This document shows positions 24,079 to 34,935 of a stretch of DNA of 64,000 bases, piece by piece. Source of the DNA: Membranipora membranacea (lineage: Eukaryota > Bryozoa > Gymnolaemata > Cheilostomatida > Membraniporidae); NCBI GenBank assembly GCA_914767715.1, contig OU612071.1:8849493-8913492 (forward strand), read 5' to 3'. Below the pieces are notes generated by a model that was not told the origin of the DNA, made no database searches, and saw only the letters and a list, made by a program, of their open reading frames with translations. Positions within the stretch are counted from its first letter, which is position 1. Every line of letters begins with the position of its first letter. A program made the position numbers and the translations under genes.

Positions 24079-24544
24079 TATATGCAATGTCTTGTTATAT
24101 GTCGTCAAACAGTATACAATAAAATACTTCTGAAAAGAAATTACCCTTTTGGTTACACCAGATTCAATTGATGTGATGTGATATATAAACCAATATTATA
24201 TATTTGCCTGCATGCAGCAGAGACTGGGATTTCTTAATAGAATGACTGCAGCGGTAAATTTCACATAACTTCAGGAAGTGTGCCGGTCGTGTAAAATTAT
24301 AGAGAGACGGGAAATTTACTTATCACCACATATTTCTTTGAAGGACTTGCATATATATTACAAAACGATGGTCCGATCATACGATGTAAAACACCAGCTG
24401 GGTGTTTCTATATAACTGTATATTATGATACTGTCCATGAGATTATAGCGTATGTATTGGCTCTGATTAGCTGGTGGATCGGAGAGAAGCAATGCCAGGT
24501 TAGATGGCACTTCCCAGAAAGTGTTAGTGTTATAGTGAATGTGA

Positions 24545-24863
24545 AAGTTATTCACGTCATCTATCACTATATCTCAATAAGTACTTTCAGTGACCTGCCA
24601 TTGGCTGTCTTTGTAACCCAACAGCAAATCAGCTCAGTGCAAACACATTTATTGTGAAAACCTCCTCCATATAAGAATCCTAATGCAGTGACTGACCTAC
24701 ATAATACACCAAAGTACGGAGAACAAGCAATGATACAATAATTATTATTGTGACGCTTCAATTTCTGAAATGGGAAGAGACAGGTTGTGTGTTATCAGTA
24801 ACTTTGTTGATGATACTCTGAATTTAGTGTCATTATAGGGGTCAGGTAACAGGATCTGTAATG
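24545..24863 (+). promoter_or_regulatory. CTL-4 promoter and non-coding leader exon
   Basis: In order: a CRE-like TTCACGTCATC (24551-24561), an inverted CCAAT box ATTGG (24600-24604), a damaged forward CCAAT (GCAAATCAG), a TATA-like TATAAG (24670-24675), then transcribed-looking leader. The leader ends at 24863 with ATG|GTATGTAAGT, a near-perfect splice donor. A matching acceptor may be the GAG or AAG just before the ATG at 25033. The same arrangement recurs before CTL-7, -9 and -11. Start-site position and leader splicing are inferred. Confidence 0.6.
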
Positions 24864-25032
24864 GTATGTAAGTGATGGTAATACGTATGGCCTTCAAGAT
24901 TACATTACTACAACGCTCCGAAACTTGATAATAACAAGCAAGCTGGCGCTTCACATGCCGGCCCACTTACAACAAGCCTTCTTAGGAGCATATACCAAAC
25001 ACCACTCTATCTGAATCCCTGACTGAGCAAAG

Positions 25033-26920
25033 ATGGGTGTTTCAGTAGAGAAACGTAGTCGACCTGATCGTCAAAGTAAAGTCATAGTCGGCGCATTTAC
25101 TCTGGTCTTCCTGCTGATAGCTGTAATGTTTTGTGTCGGTGGTATCGGTGCTCTTCACATCAAAGAGCTTCAGGATAGGATTGAGAGCTTAGAGAAGGTC
25201 CGTTTATATTTATATTTGAAGACTACCCAAAGACCAACGCATATTATGATAAAGTTGTTCACCTGACATCCCAATGCAGAGCGTGAGGGTTGCCTTCCCT
25301 TACGGGATACAATTTTACCACCATCAATAATTCATGCGATGTTGAACATCAAACTTTTTCCCATGCAAATCTGACACAACTTTATCATAAGTAACTGCCA
25401 TAATTTAACATGCTTTGGTCTTGAGTACCATTATTTTTTGGGATGGCTGCATACTTAGACAATGACTTCTCAAGCAGTAATTAACATTAAGTCCAACTAT
25501 AATGTTAACCTTGAAATAGGACAATTATATGGAAATTTTTCAACAATTTGGTTGCACTTGCGTATGAACAACTATAAATGTTTTCCTGTTTCAGGTTTGT
25601 GGGCCCAATCAAGACAATCCGATTGACAGACGAGAAGTCCTATCCTCATCATCTTCATCGTCGAACCAAGACATCCAAGCTCTGCTTGTGACCCAGCTAC
25701 AGGATAGGATATCTAACGTACAAGTCCAGTGCAAGGTTGGGGATTCTGACCTCAAGCGTGAAATCACCGATCAGGCCGCTGATCTCAGAAAGGAGATGAA
25801 ATCTGAATCCTCGCGTGTTCAACAACAATTTGATGAAATTCGTTTGCAACTCAGTAAGGAACTTGGCACAGTTGATAAGGAGATGGGGAGAGTTACCAAT
25901 AAGATAGCGCTTCACCATCCTAATTATACAGGTAATTATCTATTTAGATTCTGTTTTGTAATCTGGGAGCGTCAGCTGATGAATGATCAGTGAAGGCAAA
26001 GGACAGAGAAAAGTGGTAGACATAATTAATAACCCCAAAGTTATTGAAGTGCTGCTGAAACCAATCCCTGTTTTATATTTGAAACTTTTTAGTAATGAGG
26101 GGGTCAATGCTTGTATAATAGTTGTGCACATGATCGTTCATGATATACTGTTTATCGTCTCTTCATCTTCTGCAGATATCACTTGTTCCTCTGGCTACAA
26201 ACTGAATCCATATCGAGGTACATGCACCAGATTTGTCAGGACCCTTCTCAGCTGGTTTGATGCTAGAGAAAGTTGTGAAAATGCTGGTGAATATCTCGCC
26301 ACATTTGATACTTTGGAGTCTGCTTCCTGGGTCAGACACCAACAGCTTACTGCAGGTAACTACTTACTACTTACTCACATATTTGCTGTTTTGCAGGAAA
26401 AGTCTTAGGACAAATTTGATAACAAAATTTTGTGAACTGAAACAGTAATCCAAAAAGTGATGTGATATTATTCTTATCTAAGCAAAAACCATGTGATTCA
26501 CATCGATTATCTTTATATGAACTCTGTTAAGAGAACTGGCCCCATCCAAATTTGCTTCTTAATCCGCATCTTCCAGTCCCAAATGATTCTCTCCACACAA
26601 CATTTTGCGGATAACGAATTTTCAGCAGCTTACCCTAGAAACAGGCAAACCTCAACTCTCACTTGAATCAATATTTACTAATTTTAGGGTGGACAGGAGC
26701 CACTTGGATTGGTGCAAGAAAACTCAGCACCAGCCTAGAGTTCCGATGGTACGGTATCAACACTGGGCCTGTATCTTTGAGTTACTGGGCAGTGGGGCAA
26801 CCTGCTAAACCCAGCACAGATCACTGTGTGGCTACCTGGCCGGCGCACATTCACTACTATTGGGATGACGCCAATTGTAGTTTTAAACTTAACTTCATAT
26901 GTGAACAGAAAACTAACTAA
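25033..26920 (+). CDS. CTL-4: intact type II membrane C-type lectin receptor, 304 residues
   Basis: The exons are 25033-25197, 25595-25931, 26176-26355 and 26688-26920; all borders are GT-AG and all frames open. Residues 1-16 are a basic cytoplasmic tail. About 17-41 form one transmembrane helix, and the positive-inside rule makes it type II (C-terminus outside). Residues 56-167 form a stalk with a serine run, heptad-like coiled coil, cysteines 57 and 101 that could cross-link dimers, and an N165-Y-T sequon. Residues 168-304 are a long-form CTLD with cysteine pairs expected at 171-184, 201-299 and 274-291. The ligand-site motif is Q-P-A (265-267) instead of EPN or QPD, and W-D-D (286-288) stands for WND. 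Sugar binding is therefore uncertain. The polyadenylation signal is weak (AATGAA at 26971). A role as a recognition receptor is inferred from the fold. Confidence 0.93.
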
Positions 26921-27390
26921 AATCTGTCCTTCTCTTGCTATATGGAAGCGTGAGAAAGTTTTTTATCAACAATGAAATACTTATGAAAGAAATTGCCTTA
27001 TTAAATTATAATAAATTGATATGGTGGCCTGGACCTGCCACAAACTTAAGATAGAAGTGGGTGATATATCAATTCTATTTGTCTCTTCGCATACCCATTT
27101 TGCGTTCAATCACTATAGATCATGATTTCGTATTAGAATGACAGCTGTAAATTTCACTTTACATCAGTTAAAGGTTTCCTAGCAGCATTCCGTACAAGAC
27201 AAATCAGCAAATCTTCAGCGTGCGCAAGGTTCTGTATCATACCTGGTCAAATTTTCATTGCATTTGAACAAATAGGAGCCCCTTGGCAGCTTCTCAAATA
27301 CACCAATGTCTATAAGCCGCTTCATTGCTGATTTGTATTATATGGAACCCTGCTAGAAATCCTTCAAGCGTTTCTTTTCATTTCTATCTT

Positions 27391-28714
27391 ATTTATTTTT
27401 ATTTATTTATTTTTATTTATTGAGGTTTTCTAAAAGTTTATAATTAAAGCAAATTAAAAATAACTTGTTGACCTCATACACATTAACATAGATACAAAAA
27501 ATGACTTGAATAAAAAGATATAAGTGGTAGGGTGTTACATACTATATAGTGTGTAGGATAATAAAAGCATGGTATCATAAATTGCATGAATAAGATGAAA
27601 AAAAGAAAAGAAGAAACAGAGAGTGGCAAACAAAAATACAGGTTAACAACATTAGGTAGGATTAAATGATAATGATTCATGAGGCTTGGTTGATTTAGTT
27701 ACAAATGTATGAAAAATATTTAAAAAGGCTCATTTGCCTAGGTTTGATCTAAATGAGGGTTTAATTATTGCACAGTTGCTACGAAGTGATCGTGTATGTC
27801 TGTTTGATTTGCTAACGAGATGAAGTATGTGCTTGGATGCACGGCCTTTATGGACCCTCGATTTGACAAAATTGTGAAAAAGAAAATTCCTTCTACTGTG
27901 GAGAGTGTGTAAATTTAGGAGCAAGCGGCCAGATGTGACAGAAAATTGTTTGGGGGCTGAAGTTATGATTCTGATTGCTTTATTTTGTAATTTTTCTAAT
28001 GTATCTGAATTTTTGGCTAAACCATCAAGGTACAATGATGAGCAGTATTCTACTATAGGTCTGATCAGTGATTTGTAAGTCTTCAATGAGTTTTCTACTG
28101 TCATGTATTTTTTTAGTTTTGATAACAAGTAGACCATTTTGTTTGCTTTAGAGGCGGTGGCATTAGCCTGAGGGGTTAAACTAAGTTCTGAATCAAGAAT
28201 AACTCCAAGAAGATTGAGTGAATGCTTGGATTCTATTTTCAAATTGTTTATTTGGATTTGGTAAAAATCTTCTACTTTCCTATTTGAGAAAATACAGTAT
28301 TGAGTTTTGGATAAGTTGAGTTGAAGGAGATTGTTTGAATGCCAATTCGATACTTCTCTCATCAATGACACAGATTTATCCATTAAGGTAGGGATATCTG
28401 TTGCTGTGCAGTAAATAACGGTGTCATCAGCGTAAGCGAATGCAGTTTTGTGCTTGTTAAGGAGATCATTGATAGCAAGATTGAATAAGATTGGACCTAG
28501 AACACTTCCTTGGGGGACTCCACATGTAATCGGTAGTGCACTGGACTGATCATGATCAACTTTCATGATTTGGGTTCGATGTGATAGATAGGATGTAAAT
28601 AATTTTGTTGTTGACTCTGCAAAATTTAGTCGCTTTAGAGTGTGGATGAGTTGTCCATGATTTATAGTGTCAAATGCTTTACGTACATCCAATCTGATAT
28701 CTTTACGTACATTA
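27391..28714 (-). mobile_element. 5'-truncated LINE (CR1/Jockey-like)
   Basis: The empty site is visible downstream of CTL-9 (44195-44225) and CTL-11 (55210-55235): TTTCTATCTTCTATCTGATATC is interrupted here. The element reads on the minus strand. Its 3' end is an A-rich AATAAATAAAAATAAAT-type tail (27391-27424). Its 5' end stops inside the reverse-transcriptase domain. No clean target duplication is seen. At the 5' junction a short stretch (GATATCAGAT...TGTACGTAAA) appears twice in tandem. Confidence 0.88.
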
Positions 28715-28776
28715 TATCTGATATCAGCATTAACTGACGCTGATATAGGCTTTAAGATTATAGTGCGTGTCGCCAT
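27730..28776 (-). CDS. LINE reverse transcriptase, C-terminal part
   Basis: The frame is about 348 codons with no stop, but its first 20 or so codons are host sequence and junction repeat. The true LINE part begins at LDVRKAFDTINH (motif A with its catalytic aspartate). Then come GVPQGSVLGPILFNL (motif B), FAYADDTVIY (motif C with Y-A-D-D), and the thumb and C-terminal region with LLGVILD and IVEYCSSLYL. This order is typical of CR1/Jockey-group non-LTR retrotransposons. The endonuclease and the RT N-terminus are missing, so it cannot move by itself. The uninterrupted frame indicates recent insertion. Confidence 0.88.
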   Translation of the reverse strand: MATRTIILKPISASVNADIRYNVRKDIRLDVRKAFDTINHGQLIHTLKRLNFAESTTKLFTSYLSHRTQIMKVDHDQSSALPITCGVPQGSVLGPILFNLAINDLLNKHKTAFAYADDTVIYCTATDIPTLMDKSVSLMREVSNWHSNNLLQLNLSKTQYCIFSNRKVEDFYQIQINNLKIESKHSLNLLGVILDSELSLTPQANATASKANKMVYLLSKLKKYMTVENSLKTYKSLIRPIVEYCSSLYLDGLAKNSDTLEKLQNKAIRIITSAPKQFSVTSGRLLLNLHTLHSRRNFLFHNFVKSRVHKGRASKHILHLVSKSNRHTRSLRSNCAIIKPSFRSNLGK

Positions 28777-29432
28777 TCAATCTTATATGCAGAACTAGTA
28801 GAGAAAAGGTGTCCTGCCGATTCTTTCACCTCTTGGCAGAAAAAACAGTCAATTCTCACTCCTGGCATCTTATATTTTAGCAATGAAATATCCCGTCTTA
28901 ATCCCTCCGAGTGCTATCCTCCACATAAAATCTATATTCTCAATTTATATTAATCCGCCACCCCGCATTGTGAAAACCCTTCCCCTTTCATTATCTTGGT
29001 CAACTTCTTTGGGCACCCTAATATCGATAGGGTCTTCTTTTCCACATAGCCGTGCACAACTCTGACACACAGACACATGTTGAAACCCTATCCTTTCCAA
29101 ACAATCCCATAACTTCCTCCTCAACCTATCAGCCTCAATATACACTCCCTAGAGACTAAAGCTGAATTAGAGTATGTATCAGGTGTCATCCTCCGAGACC
29201 AAAGACCAAAAAAATGTATAAAGTAAAAACCTCTGGCGTCAAATATCAGTGAACACAGTCAGTATAGATTATGCTCAAGATGGAATGCATGGCATTTTTC
29301 TCTTATCCGTATCAACCCAAGACCACTGTTCCCAATTGATGTCTCAATTGCCTCTCCTCAGTGGCACTGTCAGAGTTTTGAACCTTGCTGGTGATTTGTG
29401 TGTCTTGGCTGGCTCCCGAGTATGGGCTTGGT
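28715..29432 (-). mobile_element. Old retroelement remnant downstream of CTL-4
   Basis: This block is shared with 44225-45300 (after CTL-9) and 55235-56400 (after CTL-11). On the minus strand it has coding character: LRRKLWDCLERIG is followed by cysteine-rich segments, in broken frames. The block ends at about 29432, where CTL-5 intron 2 begins. The same position relative to three lectin genes shows it was duplicated with them. I cannot classify it beyond retroelement-like. Confidence 0.6.
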
Positions 29433-29814
29433 AGACTTTTCCATATCGGGCCTACTCAGAAAAGGGAAAATGATGTAAGCTTACATTCTTTCTCATTCTC
29501 ATTATGCTACTAAAACAAAATCAAAATTGATAATTGTTACTCCATAGTTATAAAAGTGATTGTAGTTGCATGCTCATGTATAGTCTCTTGTAGTTGTATA
29601 GTCTACCATTGATTAGTGTTTGGCATAGTAAATGACCCAATAGATATTGTAGTGCCACTGAAACACAATCCAACATAATATGAGATTCTCAAACACACGT
29701 AGGCCGTGAGTGCTAGCCTTATAGTGAAAAGTTACACTCACAGGACTTTTTAGCATAGAGAGGGTCAGTGCTGCACAGGACTTTCACTTTTTATCATCTC
29801 TTCATCTTATACAG

Positions 29815-30572
29815 ATATCTCCTGTGCCTCTGGCTACAAACTAAATCCATATCGAGGTACCTGCACCAGATTTGTTAGGACACTTCTCAGCTGGTTTGAT
29901 GCTAAAGCTACCTGTGAGAAATCTGGTGAATATCTCGCTAGATTTGATACTTTAGAGTCTGCTTCCTGGGTCAGACACCAACAGCTTACCGCAGGTAACT
30001 TCTCAATTCCACCATATTTTCTGTTTTTCGGATAAGTCTGTAGGACAAATTCGAGATCACAAATTTGTGAATCTGAGATAATCTTGAATGTGTTGTGGTG
30101 AAAAATATTCTTAGCAAAGACATCTAATTCAGACCAAAACAGTACATCGATTATCATCATATTGTAAGAGAACTAGCCCTATCCAGGTTTGTTTCTCAAA
30201 CTATTATCATTCCTGTCACGATTTTTAACAATTTGGGCAAAAGTAATTTTCAACAGCTATCCTTACTCAGAGTGGTATTATTGAGAGCTTACTCTAGGAA
30301 ATAGACAACTTAGTAACAAGTCTATAATTACTATTTTAGGGTGGACAGGAGCGGCTTGGATTGGCGCAAGAAAACTCAGCAACAGCCCAGAATTCAGATG
30401 GTATGGTATCAATACAGGGCCTGTAACTTTGAGTTACTGGGCAGTCGGACAACCTAATCTTCCCGGCATCCAGCATTGCGTGACTACCTGGGCAGAGGGC
30501 CTTCATTACTACTGGGGTGACCATCATTGTAACACTAAACTGTACTTCATATGTGAGGTGAAAACTAACTAA
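29815..30572 (+). pseudogene. CTL-5: half-gene with CTLD exons 3 and 4
   Basis: Exon 3 is 29815-29994 and exon 4 is 30340-30572. Both are open and keep all six CTLD cysteines; exon 4 has Q-P-N and W-G-D. The sequence homologous to CTL-7 intron 2 starts at about 29433, directly after retroelement debris, so exons 1-2 were lost or replaced. It is nearly identical to CTL-7 in this part. A polyadenylation-like GATAAA follows. It could be read only if an upstream gene (CTL-4) spliced across the LINE into exon 3, which the phases allow (phase 1 donors in CTL-4 exon 2). Confidence 0.8.
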
Positions 30573-31445
30573 TTTCTGTACATCTACTGCCGTAAGTCCG
30601 ATAAAATACTTCTCAAAAAACATTGCCCTATAAATGATTACAATAATAATCACTGCAATCAATTGATTTGGTTGCCCCAAGCGCAATAACCTCTAGAATG
30701 GCTGAATCATATTTGATTGGGTTGGTATCGGGAATAAGCTTTTGGCTGCATTTTACGGCTTGAAACTTCAGGTGTTCACTTACTGCTTAGAGGGTCACAA
30801 GAAGTGTTAAATCCTTGTACAGAGGCTGTGATACTTCTGATACTAGGATGCATTCAAAAGCTTAGAGGTCTCTAGATCTCTCAAAATGAATGTGCAATAG
30901 TTGCAAAAATCTGACAGCGACACTTAACCATAGCCTATAGATAGACTGTCAATATTGAGAATGGATATGTCAGCCAAATGGAGCAGAAAATAGGAACCCT
31001 TTCTGTTAAAACCCCTGGAGACTTATAGATAAGGGAATATTCAAACTTCTCATATTTTTAATCCTGATTTTAAAGGGTTTTTTCGAAGCTCTTCATAACA
31101 TTAGAATAACATAACCTCTACAATACATGATTCTAACGCTGAAGCTTGAAATATTGTTATGCTTAAATTTCTGAAATGGGAAGGGACAGATCATGTGTTA
31201 TCAATAACTTTGTCGATGATACTCTGAAAATAGCGTCATTTTATGGGTCTGGTAACAGGTTCACAAAGTTTGACTTTCAATATTACATTAATATAACGTT
31301 AGTATCATGCTCCAAATATCTGATATTAACAAGCAAGATGGTGTTTCATTTGTCGGCCCACATACAGTAAGCCCTTATACAACAATAATCCTCAATAGAA
31401 GTATACAAAAGACACCACTCCAATTGAACTCCTGAATGTACAAAG

Positions 31446-32965
31446 ACGGACGTTTCAGTGGAGAAGCGTAGTAGACCTGATCGTCAAAGAAAAGCCATTG
31501 TCGGAAAATTTACTCTGATCTTCCTGCTGATAGCTATAATGTTTTGTGCTGGTGGTATCGGTGCTCTTCACATCAAAGGGCTTCAGGAGAGGATTGAGAG
31601 TTTTGAAAAGGTAAGCTTAATTTTATATTTGATGTCTACCCAAAGCCAATGTATGTTATATTCAGGCAAGTACTTTCGATAAAGTTGTGTCAGCTTTGAG
31701 GTAACTGTCATTCTCTAGATCACGATGTCACAGTGAACAGGATGGGCAATAAAAAAACAAGCACATCCAGTTCACCTGTGACATCATAATGCAGAGAAGA
31801 AGAGTAAACTCCCTTATGGGAGGCATTCTTAGTTTGTCCTCCAATAATTAATGCCAAGTAGAGCATTGATTTTTTTACCGCGCAAATATGACACAAATTT
31901 ATCATAATCAACTGCCGGACTATAACATGCATCAATCTTTGGGTAAAATTATTTAATGGTATGGCCGCAGACTTAGAAAATTTATTTAACAAGCAATCAT
32001 TCAAAATTTTCTAAATCGGGGTTGTTGAAACAAGAAACTCCGATGCAAAACATAAAATAGGACGATCGGATACACTGTTTTCAACAATATGGTAGCTTGC
32101 GAGTATTAACGGCAAGATCCGTTGCTCCATTTCAGGTTTGTGGAACCAATCAAGATGATCCGATTGACAAGCAAGAGGTCCTTTCATTTCTTTAGTAATG
32201 AGGGGGTCAATGCTTATATAATAGTTGTGTTCCTTAGCATGCACATGATCTTTCATGATATGCTGTTTATCGTCTCTTCATATTCTGCAGATATCACTTG
32301 TGCCTCTGGCTACAAACTGAATCCATATCGAGGGACATGCACAAGATTTGTTAGGACATCTCTCAGCTGGTTTGATGCTAGAGAGACATGTGAAAATGGT
32401 GGTGAATATCTCGCCACATTTGATACTGTGGAGTCTGTTTCCTGGGTCAGACACCAACAGCTTACTGCAGGTAACTACTTGATTTCACTATCCAATACAT
32501 AGTGGATCCTATATTGAGTGAATGTCTCAGGACTGATTCTCTCGACTTTCACCTTCAGGTAAAATTGTTTTGCATTGTTGTGTAATTGTCACTTAGATTC
32601 GGAATCGGCAGGTTATGCTTGAGGAGGTAAGAAAACTCAACAGCCATCCAAGTGAATGAGAAAACCTTGTTGCCCCATAACCTTTCATGTAGCTTATCAA
32701 GCCATTATGATGAGAATTATATCAACTATTATCTATTTTAGGATGGAGGCGTAACGCCTGGATCAGGGGAAGGACACTTGGCAATAGCCCCACATTCAGA
32801 TGGTACGGTATCAATACAGGGCCTGTATCTCTGAGTTACTCTGCAGTGGGGCAACCTAGTCGTCCAGGCACAGAACACTGTATCCACACATGGGGAGACT
32901 ACTACTGGGGTGACTACAGTTGCAGTTCAAGACAGTACTTCATCTGTGAGCAAAAAAGTACCTAA
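31446..32965 (+). pseudogene. CTL-6: C-type lectin pseudogene with deleted stalk
   Basis: Exon 1 is 31446-31610, with ACG in place of ATG. Exon 2 starts at 32136 but after about 54 nt is fused to the end of intron 2, probably through a T-rich match, so most of the coiled coil is gone. Exon 3 is 32291-32470 (open). Exon 4 is 32742-32965, open and 224 nt, of the CTL-12 type with Q-P-S and W-G-D. In exon 4 the S-Y-W core is S-Y-S. Exon 1 (phase 0 end) cannot splice to exon 3 (phase 1) in frame, so a membrane receptor cannot be made. An AATAAA lies at 33025. Confidence 0.85.
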
Positions 32966-33670
32966 GTTGTTCCAATCTTATGTATACCCGATCCTAACAT
33001 TATTTGGTATTCACTAATATGTAAAATAAAACATTACAGAACTAAGACTGCCTTGTAAATTTTACATTTTTAATGATAATCAATGAGTTGCAGGCCTAAA
33101 GGAGTTTTTGTTGGTAGATATAATTATAGAGTAATCGGTGACCAAGGCAAAAGAGCGGACAGCAAGATTTCTACCACTTAAGTGAATGTTTATACTGTCT
33201 GTTCTCAAGGGTAAGCCTCCTTTAACATCACTGTGTAAGGATAGCTGCTGAGAATTAATTTTACCCGTAATGTTGATTTAAGTAAAAAATAGTGACTGAA
33301 ATGATGCAGTTTGAGCAACAAACTTTCGATGGGGCTGGTTCTCTCAACATTGTTCAAATAAATCATGATAACTGATGGAGTGTGTTTTTGCTCGGAAGAA
33401 TCTTATATCACATCAAATTCCAGATTCTTCTATTTAACAAAATTTTGTTCTCGATTTTGTCTTGAACCACTGCTGACACAGCTGAGCTTTGCCCAGCAGA
33501 GCCACCAGTCAAAAATTTAAATAGAGAGTTGTGGCATCAAAACATCTAGCAGTAGATTCGAATGGAGTTATATGAGCTTTCAAAATGTAGGGAGTATCTT
33601 GTTCTCCAGCCAGCCACCATTAGTGATGACAAATGTTGTCTTTGACCAATCAGGTGCCTTTAAAATCTAG

Positions 33671-33706
33671 CTGTGATCCAACATTTTTATAAGTGTTGGA
33701 TCTCAG
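33671..33706. repeat. Intronic hairpin before the CTL-6 exon 4'
   Basis: CTGTGATCCAACA and TGTTGGATCTCAG pair over 13 positions with one mismatch, around a 10-nt loop. The same hairpin is found before the exons 4' at 40764 and 51458. Confidence 0.75.
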
Positions 33707-33784
33707 TAATTATCAGCATCTATCTTTGTGTTAATATTGAAAGCTTACTCTAGAAAACAGAATGTCTATGATTACTATTTTAAG

Positions 33785-34020
33785 GGTGGACAGGAGCAGC
33801 TTGGATTGGCGCAATGAAACTCAGCAACAGCCCAGAGTTCAGAAGGTATGGTATCAATACTGGGCCTGTAGCATTGAGTTATTGGGCAGTCAGGCAACCT
33901 AACAATCCCGGCACCCAGCATTGTGTTGGTACCTCGGGAGACTGCTATCACTATTACTGGTGTGACCTTGGTTGTAGCGCATATAAATTGTACTTCCTAT
34001 GTGAGCAGGAAACTAACTAA
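33785..34020 (+). CDS. Exon 4' downstream of CTL-6 (alternative or orphan terminal exon)
   Basis: A full 236-nt CTLD second half follows an acceptor (TTTTAAG) in phase 1 and ends in TAA. It is open throughout. Features: A-M-K-L-S, a Q-P-N ligand-site motif preceded by R, then SGDCYHYYWCDLGC, which has two cysteines more than the usual exon 4, and FLCEQE at the end. The 3' flank is shared with the exons 4' of CTL-3, CTL-8 and CTL-10. The upstream 130 bp resembles intron 3 of CTL-5/7. It has no exons 1-3 of its own, so it is either an alternative last exon for CTL-6 or a gene remnant. Confidence 0.65.
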
Positions 34021-34444
34021 TATATGCAATGTCTTGTTATATGTCGTCAAACAGTATACAATAAAATACTTCTGAAAAGAAATTGCCTTTTTGTTTACAC
34101 CAGATTCAATTGATATGGTCGCCTGAAGTGATGTGATATATAAACCAATATCATATATTTGCCTGCATGCAGCAGAGATTGGGATTTCTTAATAGAATGG
34201 CTGCAGCGGTAAATTTCACATAACTTCAGGAGGTGTGGCAGGTCGTGTAAAATTATAGAGAGACGGGAAATTTACTGATCACCACATATTTTTTTGAAGG
34301 ACTTGCATATTCATTACAAAACGATGGTCTGATCATACGGTGTAAAGCACAAGCTGGGTGTTTCTATATAACTGTATATTATGATATCGTCCATGAGATT
34401 ATACCGTATGTATTGGCTCTGATTAGCTGGTGGATCAGAGCCAA

Positions 34445-34754
34445 TGCCAGGTCATCTATCACTATATCTCAATAGGTACTTTCAGTGACCTGCTATTGGC
34501 TTTCTTTGCCACCCAACAGCCAATCAGCTCAGTGCCAACACATTTACTGTCAAAACCTCCTCCATATAGGAATCCTAATGCAGTGACTGACCTACATAAT
34601 ACACCAAAGTACGGAGAACAAGCAATGATACAATATTATTGTGACGCTTCAATTACTGAAATGGGAAGAGACAGGTTGTGTGTTATCAGTAACTTTGTTG
34701 ATGATACACTGAATTTAGTGTCATTATAGGGGTCAGGTGACAGAATCTGTAATG
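34445..34754 (+). promoter_or_regulatory. CTL-7 promoter and leader exon
   Basis: It has an inverted CCAAT (ATTGG, 34495-34499), a CCAAT (34520-34524), a weakened TATA (TATAGG, 34565) and a leader ending at 34754 before GTATGTAAGT. The CRE-like element found in CTL-4, -9 and -11 is lost by a small deletion near 34450. Confidence 0.55.
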
Positions 34755-34935
34755 GTATGTAAGTGATGGTAATACGTATGGCCTTCAAGATAACATTACT
34801 AAAACGGTAGTATCATGCTCCGAATTCCTGATAATAACAAGCAAGCTGGTGCTTCACATGCCGGCCCACATACAAGAAGCCTTCTTAGGAGCATATACCA
34901 AACACCACTCTACCTGAATCCCTGACTGAGCGAAG

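Noticed and set aside
27730-28776. Host gene for a reverse-transcriptase-like protein
   Set aside because: The A-rich 3' tail, 5' truncation and empty sites in two paralogous loci show it is a LINE insertion.
31176-31370. Short MGRDRSCVI frame as a secreted or membrane peptide gene
   Set aside because: It lies in the 5' leader, is interrupted in several copies and has no signal peptide character.
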